Source of the DNA: Manduca sexta
Taxonomy: Eukaryota; Arthropoda; Insecta; Lepidoptera; Sphingidae
DNA: 64,000 bases
NCBI RefSeq assembly: GCF_014839805.1
Contig: NC_051124.1
Coordinates: forward strand, 2,604,001-2,668,000
Direction of reading: 5' to 3'
The translations under genes were made by a program, and so were the position numbers. Each line of letters begins with the position of its first letter. Position 1 is the first letter of the stretch. Below the pieces are notes generated by a model. The model did no database searches, was not told where the DNA came from, and saw nothing but the letters and a program-made list of their open reading frames with translations. This document shows, one piece after another, positions 15,001-30,000 of this stretch.

Positions 15001-18000
15001 CCTTGATTCGTATATAGGGAAATATACAACAGATCAATACAATAAACGACAACGGGTATTTCACTACGTTATCAGACAGTTGATTGATAAAACACGAAAT
15101 TACACCTAGTATCACGTACAATAGTGTATCGTAAATTCTAAGCGAACAGATATAGATCAAAACAGTTGTATACGAATAATTAATTTTATTCAAGTAATAC
15201 TGCATCATCGCGAGGAAACCTGCATATCTGAGAAATTCTCTATTAGGAATTTTCGAGGCTGTGTGAAGCCTACCAACCCGCACTAAATCAAAACAGTTGT
15301 ATACGAATAATTAATTTTATTCAAGTAATCATACTGCATCATCGTGCGGAAACCAGCATACCTGAGAAATTCTCTATTAGGAATTTTCGAGGGTGTCTGA
15401 AGTCTACCAACTCGCACTAAGCCAGCGTGGTGGATTAAGGTCTATTCCCTCTCAGTAGCAGAGGAGGCCCGTGCCCAACAGTGGGACAGTATATAATACA
15501 GGGCTGATATTATTATTAAATCATATTGCAATATAGAAATGCCTGGTTCGCGTTGCTGACTAAACGCATACAAACGTGCAGGTGGGCCGCGTCATATCGC
15601 AAAAAATCCAGGTGTGAGTCCGCACGTTTTTTGTTATCAAGTAATCTCGTATAACATGTATTCCACGTTAATATACAAAGCTGAAGAGTTTAATGAATGC
15701 GCTAATCTCTAGAAATAATAAATATATTTTGTTTTTTTTTTTACTAATAGGAAGGTACATTACTGCTGAGTTCTATAGGTTATTTTTCATCCCAGGAAAA
15801 CATAAAGCGGGAATTTTATCTTGGGTTTTTTTTCTCGTTAGCAGGGCTGTAAACAAAATCGAATAGTATTATAAACAGGAAAAATAAAACATGATAACAT
15901 CTATGATTGTACGAGCTAAAATTGCTTTGCGTTATATCATACAATTGAGCTTCAACCGCAAATGCTGACAAAATAAACATTTTAGAAACGTTTGTGATTA
16001 ATTGTAAAATAAAACCATATTTGGATAATTGTTTGATATTTCTCACATTATTTCCCCATAATGTTTTGAATTTTATCATTTATAAATAATATAAATGATA
16101 AAATTTGCCATTAACATCTTACCTGGTCTGTTTATATTAGTTGAAATAATAGCATATAACATGAGAAAAACTTCAGTATCAGCAGTGTAATGATTGTGTT
16201 ACTAACCTATAAAAATCTCGCCTGTAGTGTTGCGATCAGACACTGATTACTAATGTTGTTACTAAGGGACCGCGATCGATGAGAAGGTTCGAGAAAAGTT
16301 TCTCCATGAACACCCAGCGACAGGCAACGTGACATCGGACACTTTCATATACTTGAAATATTTAAAAACTTTGCAGATGGCCTTCTTATTGATTTCTTAA
16401 GTTTACACGAATGTTAGAACCGCGATAAAATCCGACAAATAGTTTAATTTAGATGGTCGCCTTGTTAATGAAAAGGAGACGAAAAGTTTTCTTTATCTAT
16501 GTTAACCTAGCTTTTTCTCGCAGCTAGCTCGGGGGAAGTTTTATTATAGTCCCGATATATATTTTCCCGGTATAAAAGTTATAACCCAATGCGGGAGTCA
16601 AACCCAGACTCTCCCATTCCATAGGCGATTTTTTTAAACTCTATTATAGATAGGTAAAATAAATCGACTAAGTTAAAACGCGAAAACATACAAATGTCGA
16701 TCATATCGCAATTGATGATTTCTTCCAGACAACCTTTGGACAAACTTAGCTTGGACAAAAGCTAGCGGTCAGCAACAGACAATAGAGGAGATTACTTAAA
16801 AATACCATAAAACAAAACTTAGATCAGTAGGTCAAATTTGAAACGTAAATATTTGCGCCGACTCGGGAACGGCGCGGTCGGCTGCCAATGTCAAAGGCGA
16901 GACAACCGAGCCGGCCGTTATAAATTCTGGATGTTTACTGGGATTACGTGCACCATGGGATGGCGTTTTATCGGATTTACGATGGGTGTAAACTCATCAC
17001 GTATTCATGTAAACCGGTGCCTTCAGCAAAACTGCGCGCTCACCGTATTTTAAAAAATTATTCAAGATTTATAAAAATTAAATTAAATTATTTGTACAAT
17101 ATGTTATTCTTACTTTGGTTATTTGTAATGTTTTATTATGGGAATATTGATTCATAAATAAATTCATAAAAATGCCAATTAAATTGTTTAAGCATTCAAA
17201 GTACACATCATATTAATTTGCAACCAACTGTATGAGATAGACAATTTAATAATGTACATTTTGGTACCTTAAAATTAAAAAAAAAACCTATGATCGATTT
17301 TTAAAGCGGTGATTTGTATTTCCGCTGTATATGTACGGAAATATGTATGGAACGAATGCTCAAGGCCATATGCTTGAGGGAGGGACTTAAATATTCTTGT
17401 TGTGTTCCACGGGTGAGTGGGTACTTTGACGTATTTTTAATTTTATAACACCATATGATAAGTCAGTAATGGATGTAGACATTGAAAACAGTTAAATATT
17501 TTATGCTCTTTCGAAGTCTTTAACATAGAGATAAAAAGTTGGCTTTATAAAAAAAAAAAAAAAAACAAAAAAAAATTTACTATGTTTTATTCCTACAAGT
17601 AAATCGACCAACGGCTTATCCAAGTTCTCGAACTAAAAGCGCAAAGGCTAGCTATACATAGAAAATATGCACACAAAATATCGTGTACATATTCGGCTCG
17701 TATAGAGAAAGATTTTCATTAACTCATCGATAGCATAATCTGTACCATATAGAAAATAAATCATAACCTACCTAACAAAGTTTGCGTCGACGTAATACTA
17801 AAAATAATGATGAAGGTGCCACTTCTCATGACCGGTTAACATTGCTCGAACTGCATTATTATAGCACATAATAACTCAAAGTTTCTAAACGTAAACAATG
17901 TAACGTATACGTATGTATGTACTATATTATGCTAGTAATATATGTGTTATGTTAACTCTACTAGACCACGACGGTATTGGTATTGCAACTGCGCACAATC

Positions 18001-21000
18001 TTTATTGTTTTTCTAAGCAAATAATAGTAGGAGCTCTGCAATATATGCTTATATTTTGGCAGTATACTGTGAAAACTAAATGATATATGAAAGACGTAAA
18101 TTTTAAGGTAAACTTATGAACTTGGTGTCGGATAAGGAACGTAAAAAATATATAAAATTAATTAGCTCATGTAGTGTTCTATTTCTGATAAAATTTTACG
18201 TAATTTTAATTAAAATAACTACTCCCATCGAGGAAGTAAGGTCCATTTTTATGTAATTTTATAAATAGCTACGGGACGAAATCCTGAATCCACTTACTAT
18301 TATCATACTAGGTATTATCAATTTATATTTAGACTGCACAATTCTATTTCACTATTAACTATATCGAACAACCTTACCATAATAAAATGCGCTCAATATA
18401 GATGCAAATACTAATATTTATTTTCAAAACCAACAGCTACCGCGATATTATGATGGATGTTTCAAAATTGCTTGTTCAGATATTGGAATAATACATGGAC
18501 ATTTAGGTATAAGACAAAAGCAATGTGTTTCTTTACTTTGAAAATAATATCACCATTGAACCATATACTATATAAACCTAGCTCAGTTTTACAACCGTCT
18601 CTACATGTTAATGCATAATATTTTTCAACGGGGAAGAAATCATTTTTTTCTTTTTTTCTTAATTTAGGAACATTTAAGCGTAGCGTATGACAGTCCCATC
18701 GTACTCTAATACATAGTACAAACCAATAAATTTATAGTTCAGACATAGATTCGAATAGAGTCCGAGCTTGGATGCCGTTTAAAATAAAATTTCACGATAC
18801 ATAGCAATATTAGGTTTGCTATAACTCTTGCACGTTATATTTACTTATTACTATTGTTTGTCATGTTCTGTAAACGTTATAGTTCGGCAATAATTTCACG
18901 GTCATTATTGATATTACGCGTTGTTTATACTCCGAATGGCGAATGAAGGTAATCACAGAACACTGTTTAAGGAGAATAGCGACCACCGTACACAAGGTGT
19001 TAAAACCCGCCATAGTGGTCCACGTAGGTGTCGCATTCCAGGATCAACCTGTGTATAACCGATTCCAACAGGCCGGCATAATTGTTTCGACTGTCGAGGG
19101 GTAATCATCTCTCGTCAGTCGACATTCTGTTGGACCCCACTGCACTCACCATCAGGTGTCTTGGGGAAACAATTTTTTTTCGTATGTTTGAAAACTTTGG
19201 ATTTACCGATACATGACTTCATATATCCGATATTGGTATTTTCTTATAATCCCTTTTCAAGAAAAAGTTATTAATCATTGTCTTATCTTAATTATAAGTT
19301 TAAGAATTATAAAAACAAAACCCAGATTAGATTAATTAGATAAAATATTTTATTGTCTAGCAGTCTGATAGAATCGCAGAATTCCTACTTAATCTGAGTA
19401 TTTTATAAATTACAATTACGCCTATCTGAACTGCCACTAATAGTTACCACAATTTGCGCACGCGCACGAAGCTAGACGCAATGTCAATCAAAGGATATGA
19501 AGCACTAATCCATTGTCGAATAAGCTTAACATAAATTTGATTTTCAACAAAAGAAGTGATATAACAAAAAGATATTACATTTATTATAATAATTTTTCAT
19601 ACTCTTATACACGAAGGTGAATTAAAGTCATGAACGTCATAACAGGTTAAAGTAGATATTCAATAGCTAATGATTAGTGATTTTCTATCGATACTCGATA
19701 TTATTGACATCGTAATTATAACAGGCTCTTTCAAATATAGACTCTATGCCTTGATATTAGAGATGATTACGAAACCACAGACAGATATTACGAAGCATTC
19801 TAACATGCCATTAATATTCAATCTACACCTATGTGCAAATCATGCACTTGCTAGTGTTTATTTATAGTCTGTGGTAAATTCATAAAATAACTTATTACGT
19901 TAAATTAAATAAACCCAAAACTGCGCCAAACTACAAATAACGAACGCGTACGTCATAGGAAGCTGTGTTTAATATTTTAATATAATCATAAACTGACAAC
20001 ATAGTTACCATAGTCGGTATTCCTTGAGATGAAGTATACTTCAAATTATTTGACTTAGGGTCACGCCACACTATAACGGCCAGCTGTCTAAAGTACTCAA
20101 TTTCCGAATTTTCGTAATAATCGCCTGCAATTTATACATTATGTAATAAAAAATAAATCGTGTTTTTTTATTTCTAGTCATAAATGTAGAGAAAAAGACG
20201 AGTTTTAATGATAAATAACATAAAGAACATATAGTCATAAATGTAACATTAAATAAAAAAGGTTTGTTTAAAATACACCCAACAGAACATAAAACAACCT
20301 ACAATGAACAAAGCCGTGGTCAACAATAGCTTTGCATCCCTCTACTTGTAATGCATAGGAAAAATGCGTTCAGCGCTGCGAGACGGCTCAGTGAGCACTA
20401 ACCTAGATATCACGCACTATAACTGGAGCATAAAGCCTAACGCACAAACACCAGGCACGCACAGCTAGGCAAACAGTAGGTCCCGGTATACATATTTTAT
20501 TCACAACTAGCGACCCGCCCCGGCTTCACACGGGTGCAACGCTGATACCAAATACACTACAGAAAAACTGTGAACGTTGTATATAAAAACATAGCGGCCC
20601 GCTCTGGCTTCGCACGGGTATAACAGTATTTCTCCACTATTTAATGGATGTTATTATACATATAAATCTTCCTCTTGAATCACTCTATCTATTAAAAAAA
20701 AACGCATCAAAATCCGTTGCGTAGTTTTAAAGATTTAAGCATACAAAGGGACATAGGGACAGAGAAAGCGACTTTGTTTTATACTATGTAGTGATGATGC
20801 TACGCGGCGCGATGTTGAATGTGCGCTGATGTTCAAACCTCGTTAGTGCGTACTCGGGAGATCTGCGCTAAATATAGCTCACACCCCTCATTATAAAAGC
20901 GGATGTGGGGGTAAACGAACAGAACTTTTTTCATACCCGCTTTACGTAAAAGCAAACCTGTGCGAAGCTGAAATTTTTTATATAAATCATCTTTTTCGCT

Positions 21001-24000
21001 TTAAAAGCTTTTCATTAAAATTACTGTGAATGTTTAAAAGTAAATATTTCCTGTTTCATGCTGTCTATATGCCTAAACACATGTTCTGGTTATACAAATA
21101 TAATATTCATTAAATAAATTCTATCGGAAATCTCCGCATAAATAAGTCGAAAAACGCCAATAACATTGACGGAAACGGGCCTATTTAAAACATTTATTAT
21201 TTTTTTATTTTGTCATTTTAGTTCCGCGTCCGACTATAATATTGATTTTGCATCTCATTAAGAACTGTTTATTGTATAACTGTGGGTACCTGACGAGAGA
21301 TCATTCGCAACTCCTTTACAGTGGTGTAAGGAATGGACACATCGAGTTGTAAAGAAAAATATATAATCATCAATATATTTTTTTTTAACCCCGTCCCCAC
21401 TGATTTCTCTAACATGCGGTGTACTACATACACTACATACTACATACCTTGTAAAGTCTAGACGAAATTTGCGTGGTTTCCGCCGTTTTTACCATGTCTG
21501 TTGTAATCAAATCTAACAGCTCATGTGATAGTACAGTTTGTTTTATTTTTATTCGTGGTGCTTTGTTGGCTTATCTAGTTGTAAACGTCTCTGTACTTGA
21601 GGATAAAATACATTCTTAGTACATTATTTTGTCTCCCGCTTTGCTATGGAGAGTAGTGAACAGTTAATATTTCATTAATTTTGTTGCAACTCGCCGAAGT
21701 TCGGCGCTCGGTGTCACAAAATTCGTGCCACTGCTTATCCTGGTTTACAAGAGTTGTAGTGGTGGGTGTGAGGGCGGGAAAGTCTCTAATGCGGTTCACT
21801 ATTGTAGTTTAGCTGTCGCCAAGTGATACTGTATTACTCTATGATGTCGCGGAACCATTTAAAGACAATTTAATACGACCGCCACAACTACATTGTTTCA
21901 ATTAAATCCATTAAGCTGACAATTCGAGAACAATGCGGCGAAGATGTTACGTAACAAAGGAACGTGCTACACACGTACTATATCATTGAAGGGGTAGGCA
22001 GAGACTTAACGAGAAGATCCACATTTTTCGAGCTTATATCGAACCTATTGTGTAATGGAGCTGAATTTATCGCCACATCAACATCAATTTCTACCTGCGA
22101 GCACATCCTTTTCAATAAAAAATAAAGTTGCCCGAACTAAGAAGCCAATCCAGAAAATCGACAGTTTACAACGCAAGTACTATGCCGTTAGAACCAAAGA
22201 AGCGATATGAAACAAAGGCGACTTATTTCCAAAGTACTTACTAGATACCGTAAGCGAGGCTTCCAATGAGTAAATTATGAAATCCCGAGGGATACATTGC
22301 AAGGAATCTAAAACGTGATGAGAATATTAATACAGTTTATAAAGCTAATAACGTATTAAATGTAAATTTACGAGTCAATATATCGTTAGTAACTATAGAG
22401 TTATAACGTGTCAATCGTGAAAGTAACCTATAATTTATCACATAAGATTCATATTACAATAAAGAGAAATGTACGAGACTTTCACTCGAGCGTATCTCTG
22501 AATGTAGGCTGCCCGCGTCAATACGATAGTAACGCAGTAAAAATTCACCTTTATATACACCAACGGTTTAAATATCAGAGCGTTTATGAGCCGTGATGCG
22601 GTGATGGATGTCTGCCATTTCGACGAACAAACCTTAGTTTGAAACATTGAATTCGTTCCATGGTCTCGTCTAATAACGAACTATGTAAATGGTATTTTTA
22701 GTTATAATATATATCAGCCCTGTATAATATACTGTCCCATTGCTGGGCACGGGCCCCCTCTACTGAGAGGGATTAGGCGTTAGTCCACCACGCCGGCCTA
22801 GTGTGGATTTGTAGACTTCACATACCTTCATAATTCCTATAGAGAACTTCATAGGCATACAGACTTTTTCACAATGTTTTGTGATGAAATTATATGGAAA
22901 TGTAGTCACTACTCCTATAACATTAAAAAGTTATGTTATCTGTATGCGTGCTATTAATACCGAAGAGTGTTTTTAAACGCAGTTATCTCTGAAACTAACG
23001 CTCTTATTCAAAAACTTCTTTCACTAATAGGCAGCCATATGCATAGACTACATTTTAAGCTAAGAATGGACATCAACAGCTTGCGAAATCAATTCATAAT
23101 TATATTAATTCGATGAACAGCCAAACTCAATCATTAACACTATCATACCGCGACAGTGATAATGAAACGTAAAGAGAAACATCATGTTTGTACGTCAGTG
23201 GTGTGTACCGTAGTGCGTATGCTTTGCATCCGTACAGACAGCTGTCACGTCCACTATAAATAGAGAGCGAACCACGCTCAGCTGATTGCATCTATTTATA
23301 TATGAGTGATAGAGAAAGCACAATAGAATTACTGAATAACGATAGCTAAAACGGTACAAGTATGTTATATTAGTCTATATTAAACGTTCTGAGCCTGACG
23401 TACTGCCTGCCTGAAAGTTGGAGGTAAATACCAGTGGCGAAGTGTGAAATTTTACTAAAGGTTACCCGCAGTGGCGGCCCTAAACGATGCGAAGCCCCAG
23501 GCGAAAGCAAAAAGAAACAGACGCGAGGCCCCGGGCAGAGTAAAAAAACATTCCCCTGTTTTAACAGTTTTGTCGGTAAGTACGTAAAAAAAGGTCCTGC
23601 CAGGCACCGCGCGAGGCCTCTGTAAGCGCGAGAGCCCGGGCGGTTGCCAGGTTCGCCTCCACCAAAGACCCGAGCAAAAAGAAGGCCTTATTTAACATAT
23701 CGCGGCATGTAGCAGAAAACAAAAACTAAGACAAACGTAAATTTATTTATTTATTTATTTACAAATCATAGCTTACATTATGTGGGTTACTACAACTGCG
23801 TTAAGATGCGCACTAAGTTTAGAACTTGTATCGCGTATCCTTTACAAACCAGTAACAATAATTAGATTTGTCAGACTCTAGTTCGAAATCTCAGTTACAA
23901 AAAAGAAAACAAATAACAATAAAAATAATGATAACTACAAAATAAATGTGAAGCCGAATGGAATCGGATTGTATGGACGCTTCGCTACTGGTAAAGACCT

Positions 24001-27000
24001 TCACTGTTCTTAGTTTCCTGTTGGTTAGACATTTAATGATTCAACTTTGGAACGAACTCAATTCATCGGTGTTCCCCGAGTGAATGACTTGTCCCTTAAA
24101 CGAGGCGTCAAGAGAACTAATCGATCTAAACGCCCGGTAGACAACGGCTTGGCTGTGTCTATGGCATAGCAAAGTCCATGACGAATGTTTACCATCAGGA
24201 GGAATGCTTGCTGGTTTACCTACTAAGGCAATAAAAACAGACGAGAGACTTTTGGATTCCTCCGCACACATACGGGTCATGCGTTATGCGTGATTATTGT
24301 CCGAATCTCCTTAATGTCATTGGACTATTCAACCCATGTAATGTCCGGCTGTCCAAAATTAGACCCTATTTCATGCCAACTAATGTCGCCTTTCAAAGGG
24401 TTGCCTGCAGTCGCTTATCAGTTTACAGTGGTGGGTTAAAACACAATTTATTCTGCACTCCATAACTACTAATATTATGAATGCGAAAGTTTGTTAGGAT
24501 GGATGTATTTTTGTTCCTCTTTCACGAAAAAACTACTGAACGGATTTGGATAAAACCTTACAGTAATATTGGTTATACATCAAAATAATACATAGGCTAC
24601 AATTTATGATGATATTGTGTAATTTGGTCATACTATAACGATACATGAAGTAAGTCGGAAAAAAATATTTACCACTTGCCATTTAACAAGTCTGTCGATT
24701 ACATTAATGCATAATAATTAGAACAAATAAATGACACATAACAGGTGACTCATATTATGACCGTGCCTAGCCTAACCACGGTTTAGCATTTCGCTAACAC
24801 CTGATTCAAGCCCCAAAATAAGGAAGCTGACTTCATCGCTTTGTTTACTGTGCGATAAACACAGTCGATATTAAAACTATAGTTTAAAACATAAAATTCG
24901 ATGATTCTCAACCTTATTATTAATATTGCAAGGTTTATTTTATATTGTTGCGCTTTAGAAATATTCTGGCAGCAAGCCCGCGTCGCGGTGTTTCGGCAGA
25001 ATTCAAGTTCAAACCAAAACAGGGGATTCCTTACTACGCGGCGTAGACGCACGTCGGCGTGTTTGTGTGTTGATTTATAGTTTTTAACAAAAGGGTTCAT
25101 TACAATTTTTTTTAGTCTAAACTGAAATATCCAAGTCAAATGAATTAATTTGTTACTAATATTCATTCACTATTGTCAGCTAGAAATGCCCAATTAATTT
25201 TATTTTGCTACTGAGACGCGAGCAAAATATTTTTAATAAACCAACCTTTAATTTTGCCTTTATTTTTAATTATTTTACTTTTTCAGTTTAGTGAATATTG
25301 ATCATTATTCCTATACTTTCTATCCTGGCCGAATCCCAGGCAGATTATTTGTCTAGAACATTGATTACATTTGAGGCCTTTAAATGCCACGAAGATTGCA
25401 TTACGATCCTAATTGATATATAACTCAAGTAATTATTTACACCTGAGGTCAATTCACCTACTAATTATGCCCGTTCATTACCCAAGAAAGCTATAAATAA
25501 AAGTCATTCATACTTAATTGCAAACACACAGTCGCCATAATAAATGATAACCTAGAAAATAACATCAAACACAATGGCGTCGATTGAAAGCCACTACCAA
25601 ATAATAGCAACGCGGAATTTATTACAATATTATTATGAGAATATTGTATGACGCCATACGAAACGTCTAGGGTGAAACATATTTGATCCTTTATTAAAGT
25701 TTTTCAAACATAACCATACAACATGTTAACAAATTATATAATGTCGAACATATTGTATACACCAAACATATACGAAAAGACCAGACCTCACGCTAAGATA
25801 TTCTTTTTTATCATATCATTCATGAGAATACGTACCAACATCCGAATCCCTAACAAATATTTGCGAATTGGAACAAACATTTGCTTTCTCTGTATTCAAA
25901 TTTTACCTTTAAAATTTTCTTGATAAAATGTTGAGCAAATGAGAATGACTCAACGAAACATTAATTACTCATTCTTCTAAGATAACGAACCCAATAACAT
26001 ATCCATTAATAATAATAATTAAGAGCAAACAATAAGACAAGGTTGTCATCCTATCGACGCAAGAGACGTTTCAAAACGTGAAAGAATAAATCCAAATAAG
26101 ATATATACACTGCACGCGTGCATTTGCGTTTACATAAAATTGTGTAAATTAAAGCCAAATAGCGTAAACATTTAATTCTTTTGCAGGTTCTAAACACAGT
26201 ATGAACGAAATGTGAAATATTTATTGACATTCCTAGGTCGTAGTCATAAATCTGTCAATACCACAGTAAATATATTCAACTCATGCTATAAAATGTGCAT
26301 ATTATAAAAATATGATGTATGCACTAGGAAACAGATTCAACTAATTTAGTGTAAGCAAAAAGTCTATACAGAACGAGTTATAACAAGAAAAACAAGTTTT
26401 GCGAGCCGCTGACATGGCGCGATCGCTACCGGCTGACTTTAAATGAACGACCACGCGAGACTAGAAATAATAAGCACACGAGTTCCTTTATGCCTTTATT
26501 AGATTATTGGCGAATAATTCGCAAAATGACTTGGTATTACTTTTTACCAGCTAAAATAAAAACAAAATCAAAATAAAGAAAAGATGTTTATGGGTACAAT
26601 GCAAAAGTGAGAGCAAAACGATACTATATCTATTTGTTAATTATAAGTATTTACAATATAATTAGAACTTAACTAACCCTAATACTTATAAGGCGACGGA
26701 CTAGAAATGAATTAATATACACTTAAATTATAATTTTCATTGCGTACCAGCAGTTCAAACGATGGAAGAAGAGGACTTTGAGACATCGCTAATTAAACAC
26801 CTTTTATGCTAATAAAAATTACACAAACAATTTATTTGACCCGAAGATCGCTCTCCATCACAGTTGATTTAAAACAACGTAATATTATTAAAACTGCGAG
26901 TAAGGCCAAGCACCGCTTCAATTAATTCAAATCGGTTCATTGCAACTGCAATAAAACTTATCTCTTGGTCAAACAAATTGTTTTCGTGATGTTATTTTGT

Positions 27001-30000
27001 ACTATATAAAAACAACTGGTTTGAAGCCCTCACCTTTCCTTATTAATGATACGTTATTATGAATTCACAAATAAACATGAAACCTTACGTTTCAATGCAA
27101 ATTACTGGTGGTTGGTCTCTCATATGTGAGTCCGTCTGGGTCGGTACCAGCGCGATGTCTATTTCTGCCGCCAAGCAGCAGTGTGTAATTATTGTTGTGT
27201 TCCGGTTTGAAGAATATTGTAGCCAGTGTAAATACTGAACATAATAAGACTTATCATCTCATGTCTCAGAATGGCGAGCGCCGAGAAATATCAACCAACT
27301 TTGTAATTTAAGGTGTTGGATGGTGTTTTTTCTGTTTATGGGCGGTCGTATCACTTACCATCAGGCGAAAGGTAAGCTCGTCTCGTTATTTAAAGCAAAA
27401 AAAATGCATTACACTTGACTAATGAAAAAACGTTAATAATTTGCTAATTATTATAGCACTGTAGAAGACATCCGAATCTAAATAAATTACAACACATAGA
27501 ATAGCTTCAACACGCTAAATGTTAAACAACTGTACCATACAAAAATCTACATTTGAAAACAAATATATAGCATTGTTTCTATAATTTACCTGTCCGCTTA
27601 TCACTCGTACCGCTCTCAATCATATCAAACAAAGATGGATGCCTAACCTAGATTGAAGACGTTGTACTTTAATGACTCCGCGAGATCTCGCCATACTTCA
27701 TTCATTGCCAAGTTGAAGGAACTGATTTCGCCTACGCATTTTATACACAATAAAAGAGACTAATTATTATGGACATTAACCGTTGGGACCAAAGTGATTA
27801 TATTAATACTGTAAAGCGAGTATTATAATTAAAATAAATGTTTCAATAGATGGAATATTTCCATTCAAATCTCATTCGTGCAAAAAGAAAACACTTTTAC
27901 CGATGAACACAGTCTGTTATGATATACTTACATACCTATATTAATGTTACATATCAACATAGATATTACATAACATCACGCCTTTTCCCTTTACAGGGGT
28001 AGACATAGATGCAACACACCCACTAACCAGCTATGTTACGTCTCACGTATAGGGGCGAATGTATTGCTGATTCCGGGCTGATACTGGGCACAAAAACCCA
28101 ATAACACTTTGCCCGATGAAAGACTTGAACCCGAGACAGCGATATTCGTACCATGTGCGCAATATAACTATGCCGTCGAGGCAATTAGTTATTAATACTA
28201 CAGAGACGTCGAGTGTAAAATATTGGATGTAGGAGGTAAACTCCGGAACAACTGGCACAATTCTATAAATTGTTTCATTAATAGAAAGCAACATAGCTAT
28301 AGTCTACTTCTAAACTTCTATACGGCTAGAACAAAAAGGAAAATGTAACTATTTTCATAATCAAAACCACCTCATGTTTTCTGCTAATATGAAATAAGAG
28401 CTGTTTGCACGCCAACTCATTCGCATGGACCGGCTGATATTACACGAGTGACGTCATGCATCACGTACCTGACTCAACGCGCCGACACTGACGGCCAATA
28501 ATAATGATATCCACACGCAAAGATACCTTATTAAGTGTCGAAGGATATAATATTGACTTGATACGAAGCTGAACGTGGCTATATTTAGCATAAAATCTTC
28601 AAAGAAAGTTCTATAAACCCTTATGTATTTTCTAACAGAAACTCTCGAGTTATTTTAGCTTCGTAATATGAAGAAATGCCGGAGTATTATACAAATAATG
28701 AATTATATACTTATTTATACACCGATATTTCAAGATAACAGAACGTGCTGGGCTTAAAGATCTTTAGATAGAATTAAATAGTACAATTTAGCCGAAGACA
28801 TTCCAGATGTTTCCGACGTTGATACAAATATTCCACTATTACCCGAAACAGTCAATGAACTACATCGAAACGGAATCATTCGTTACATTCCTGCATAATT
28901 AACAGAATTTATCAGTAGACCTTCGCCCAATAACACATACACACCTTGTGAAATGATTATGTAACATTAAAGTATTTTTTTAATTATTTGTATATTAATT
29001 TCTTGAACTGTATGCGTGTGGGGAAAATAACGCTCAAGCTTCGAGTATTAAAGCCGTTTATTCGCAAACTAAACTGAGCACTATCTTATAATTAGTGGGG
29101 CGGAACAATGTGAATCTACCCGCGTTGCTACAATAATTAAATTATAAATCTACATTACACTTCTGTAAAGCATTTCTTTTTATACTTTTGATTGTTTTGG
29201 AATCTATAAAGGCCTTGATCTGTTTACACAGTACATTGATTGTTTCAATACAATGATGTCTTATGTTTACGCGAATGTTAGACATTAAAATTAGTTTTAT
29301 CCCGACGTTTCAAAGACTTTGCAGCCTTCATGGTCATACACGGAAGAAAACTAAGATATTTAAACCGCGATAAAATTAAAAAATATATAATTTTTAATAT
29401 TTCAGTACAATATTTGATTATTTCAGTTAATAAGGATAATACTCTATGATCATATTACCTAGCGTCCGTAACAATAAACCTAATTTAAGGATCAACAGGA
29501 AAATGAAACAATCAGAATAAAATGTTTGTCAGGCTGACAGATGAGTTATCCTCATGGATTTATTTTTGATATTGGCCGGTAGTTACCTATTGGAGTTGTT
29601 TGTTGAAATTAGCTAATTGGATTGGCGTTGTTTGTTGAATGACGTCACACATGCATTGTATAAACAGACGATCCGAGGAAAGGGCGAGAGAGAGGTGGCT
29701 TGCTTCTGCTTGCGGGGCCTACCTAATTTTCGCGGTTCATAAAATTATTATAAAACATAGAAATGTGTAAGAGCTGTTTGCCCCTTATATTATACAGTAA
29801 CCCCTTATTCATAGACGTTATTTATCTAAGGACGAAGTATTGCTGTGATAACAAGTCTGTTTCGCAGCTTCGTTTATCTGACAGCCAACTAGATTCAAGT
29901 TATATCTCAATAATAGCCAATCACAACGGCCCTATGTCTACGCATGTGAAAGCCTGCCATGTCGTCAGCACTAAGAAACAGACTTGTTATCACAGCAAAG

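Noticed and set aside
14831..15283. 150-codon hydrophobic open frame on the minus strand with a faint resemblance to an insect chemoreceptor C-terminus
   Set aside because: Its first 40 codons come from the family A repeat duplication, the rest is AT-driven hydrophobic sequence, and no firm receptor motif or exon structure is present.
24783..25166. 127-codon minus-strand open frame
   Set aside because: No start context, splice logic or motif; composition like surrounding intron.
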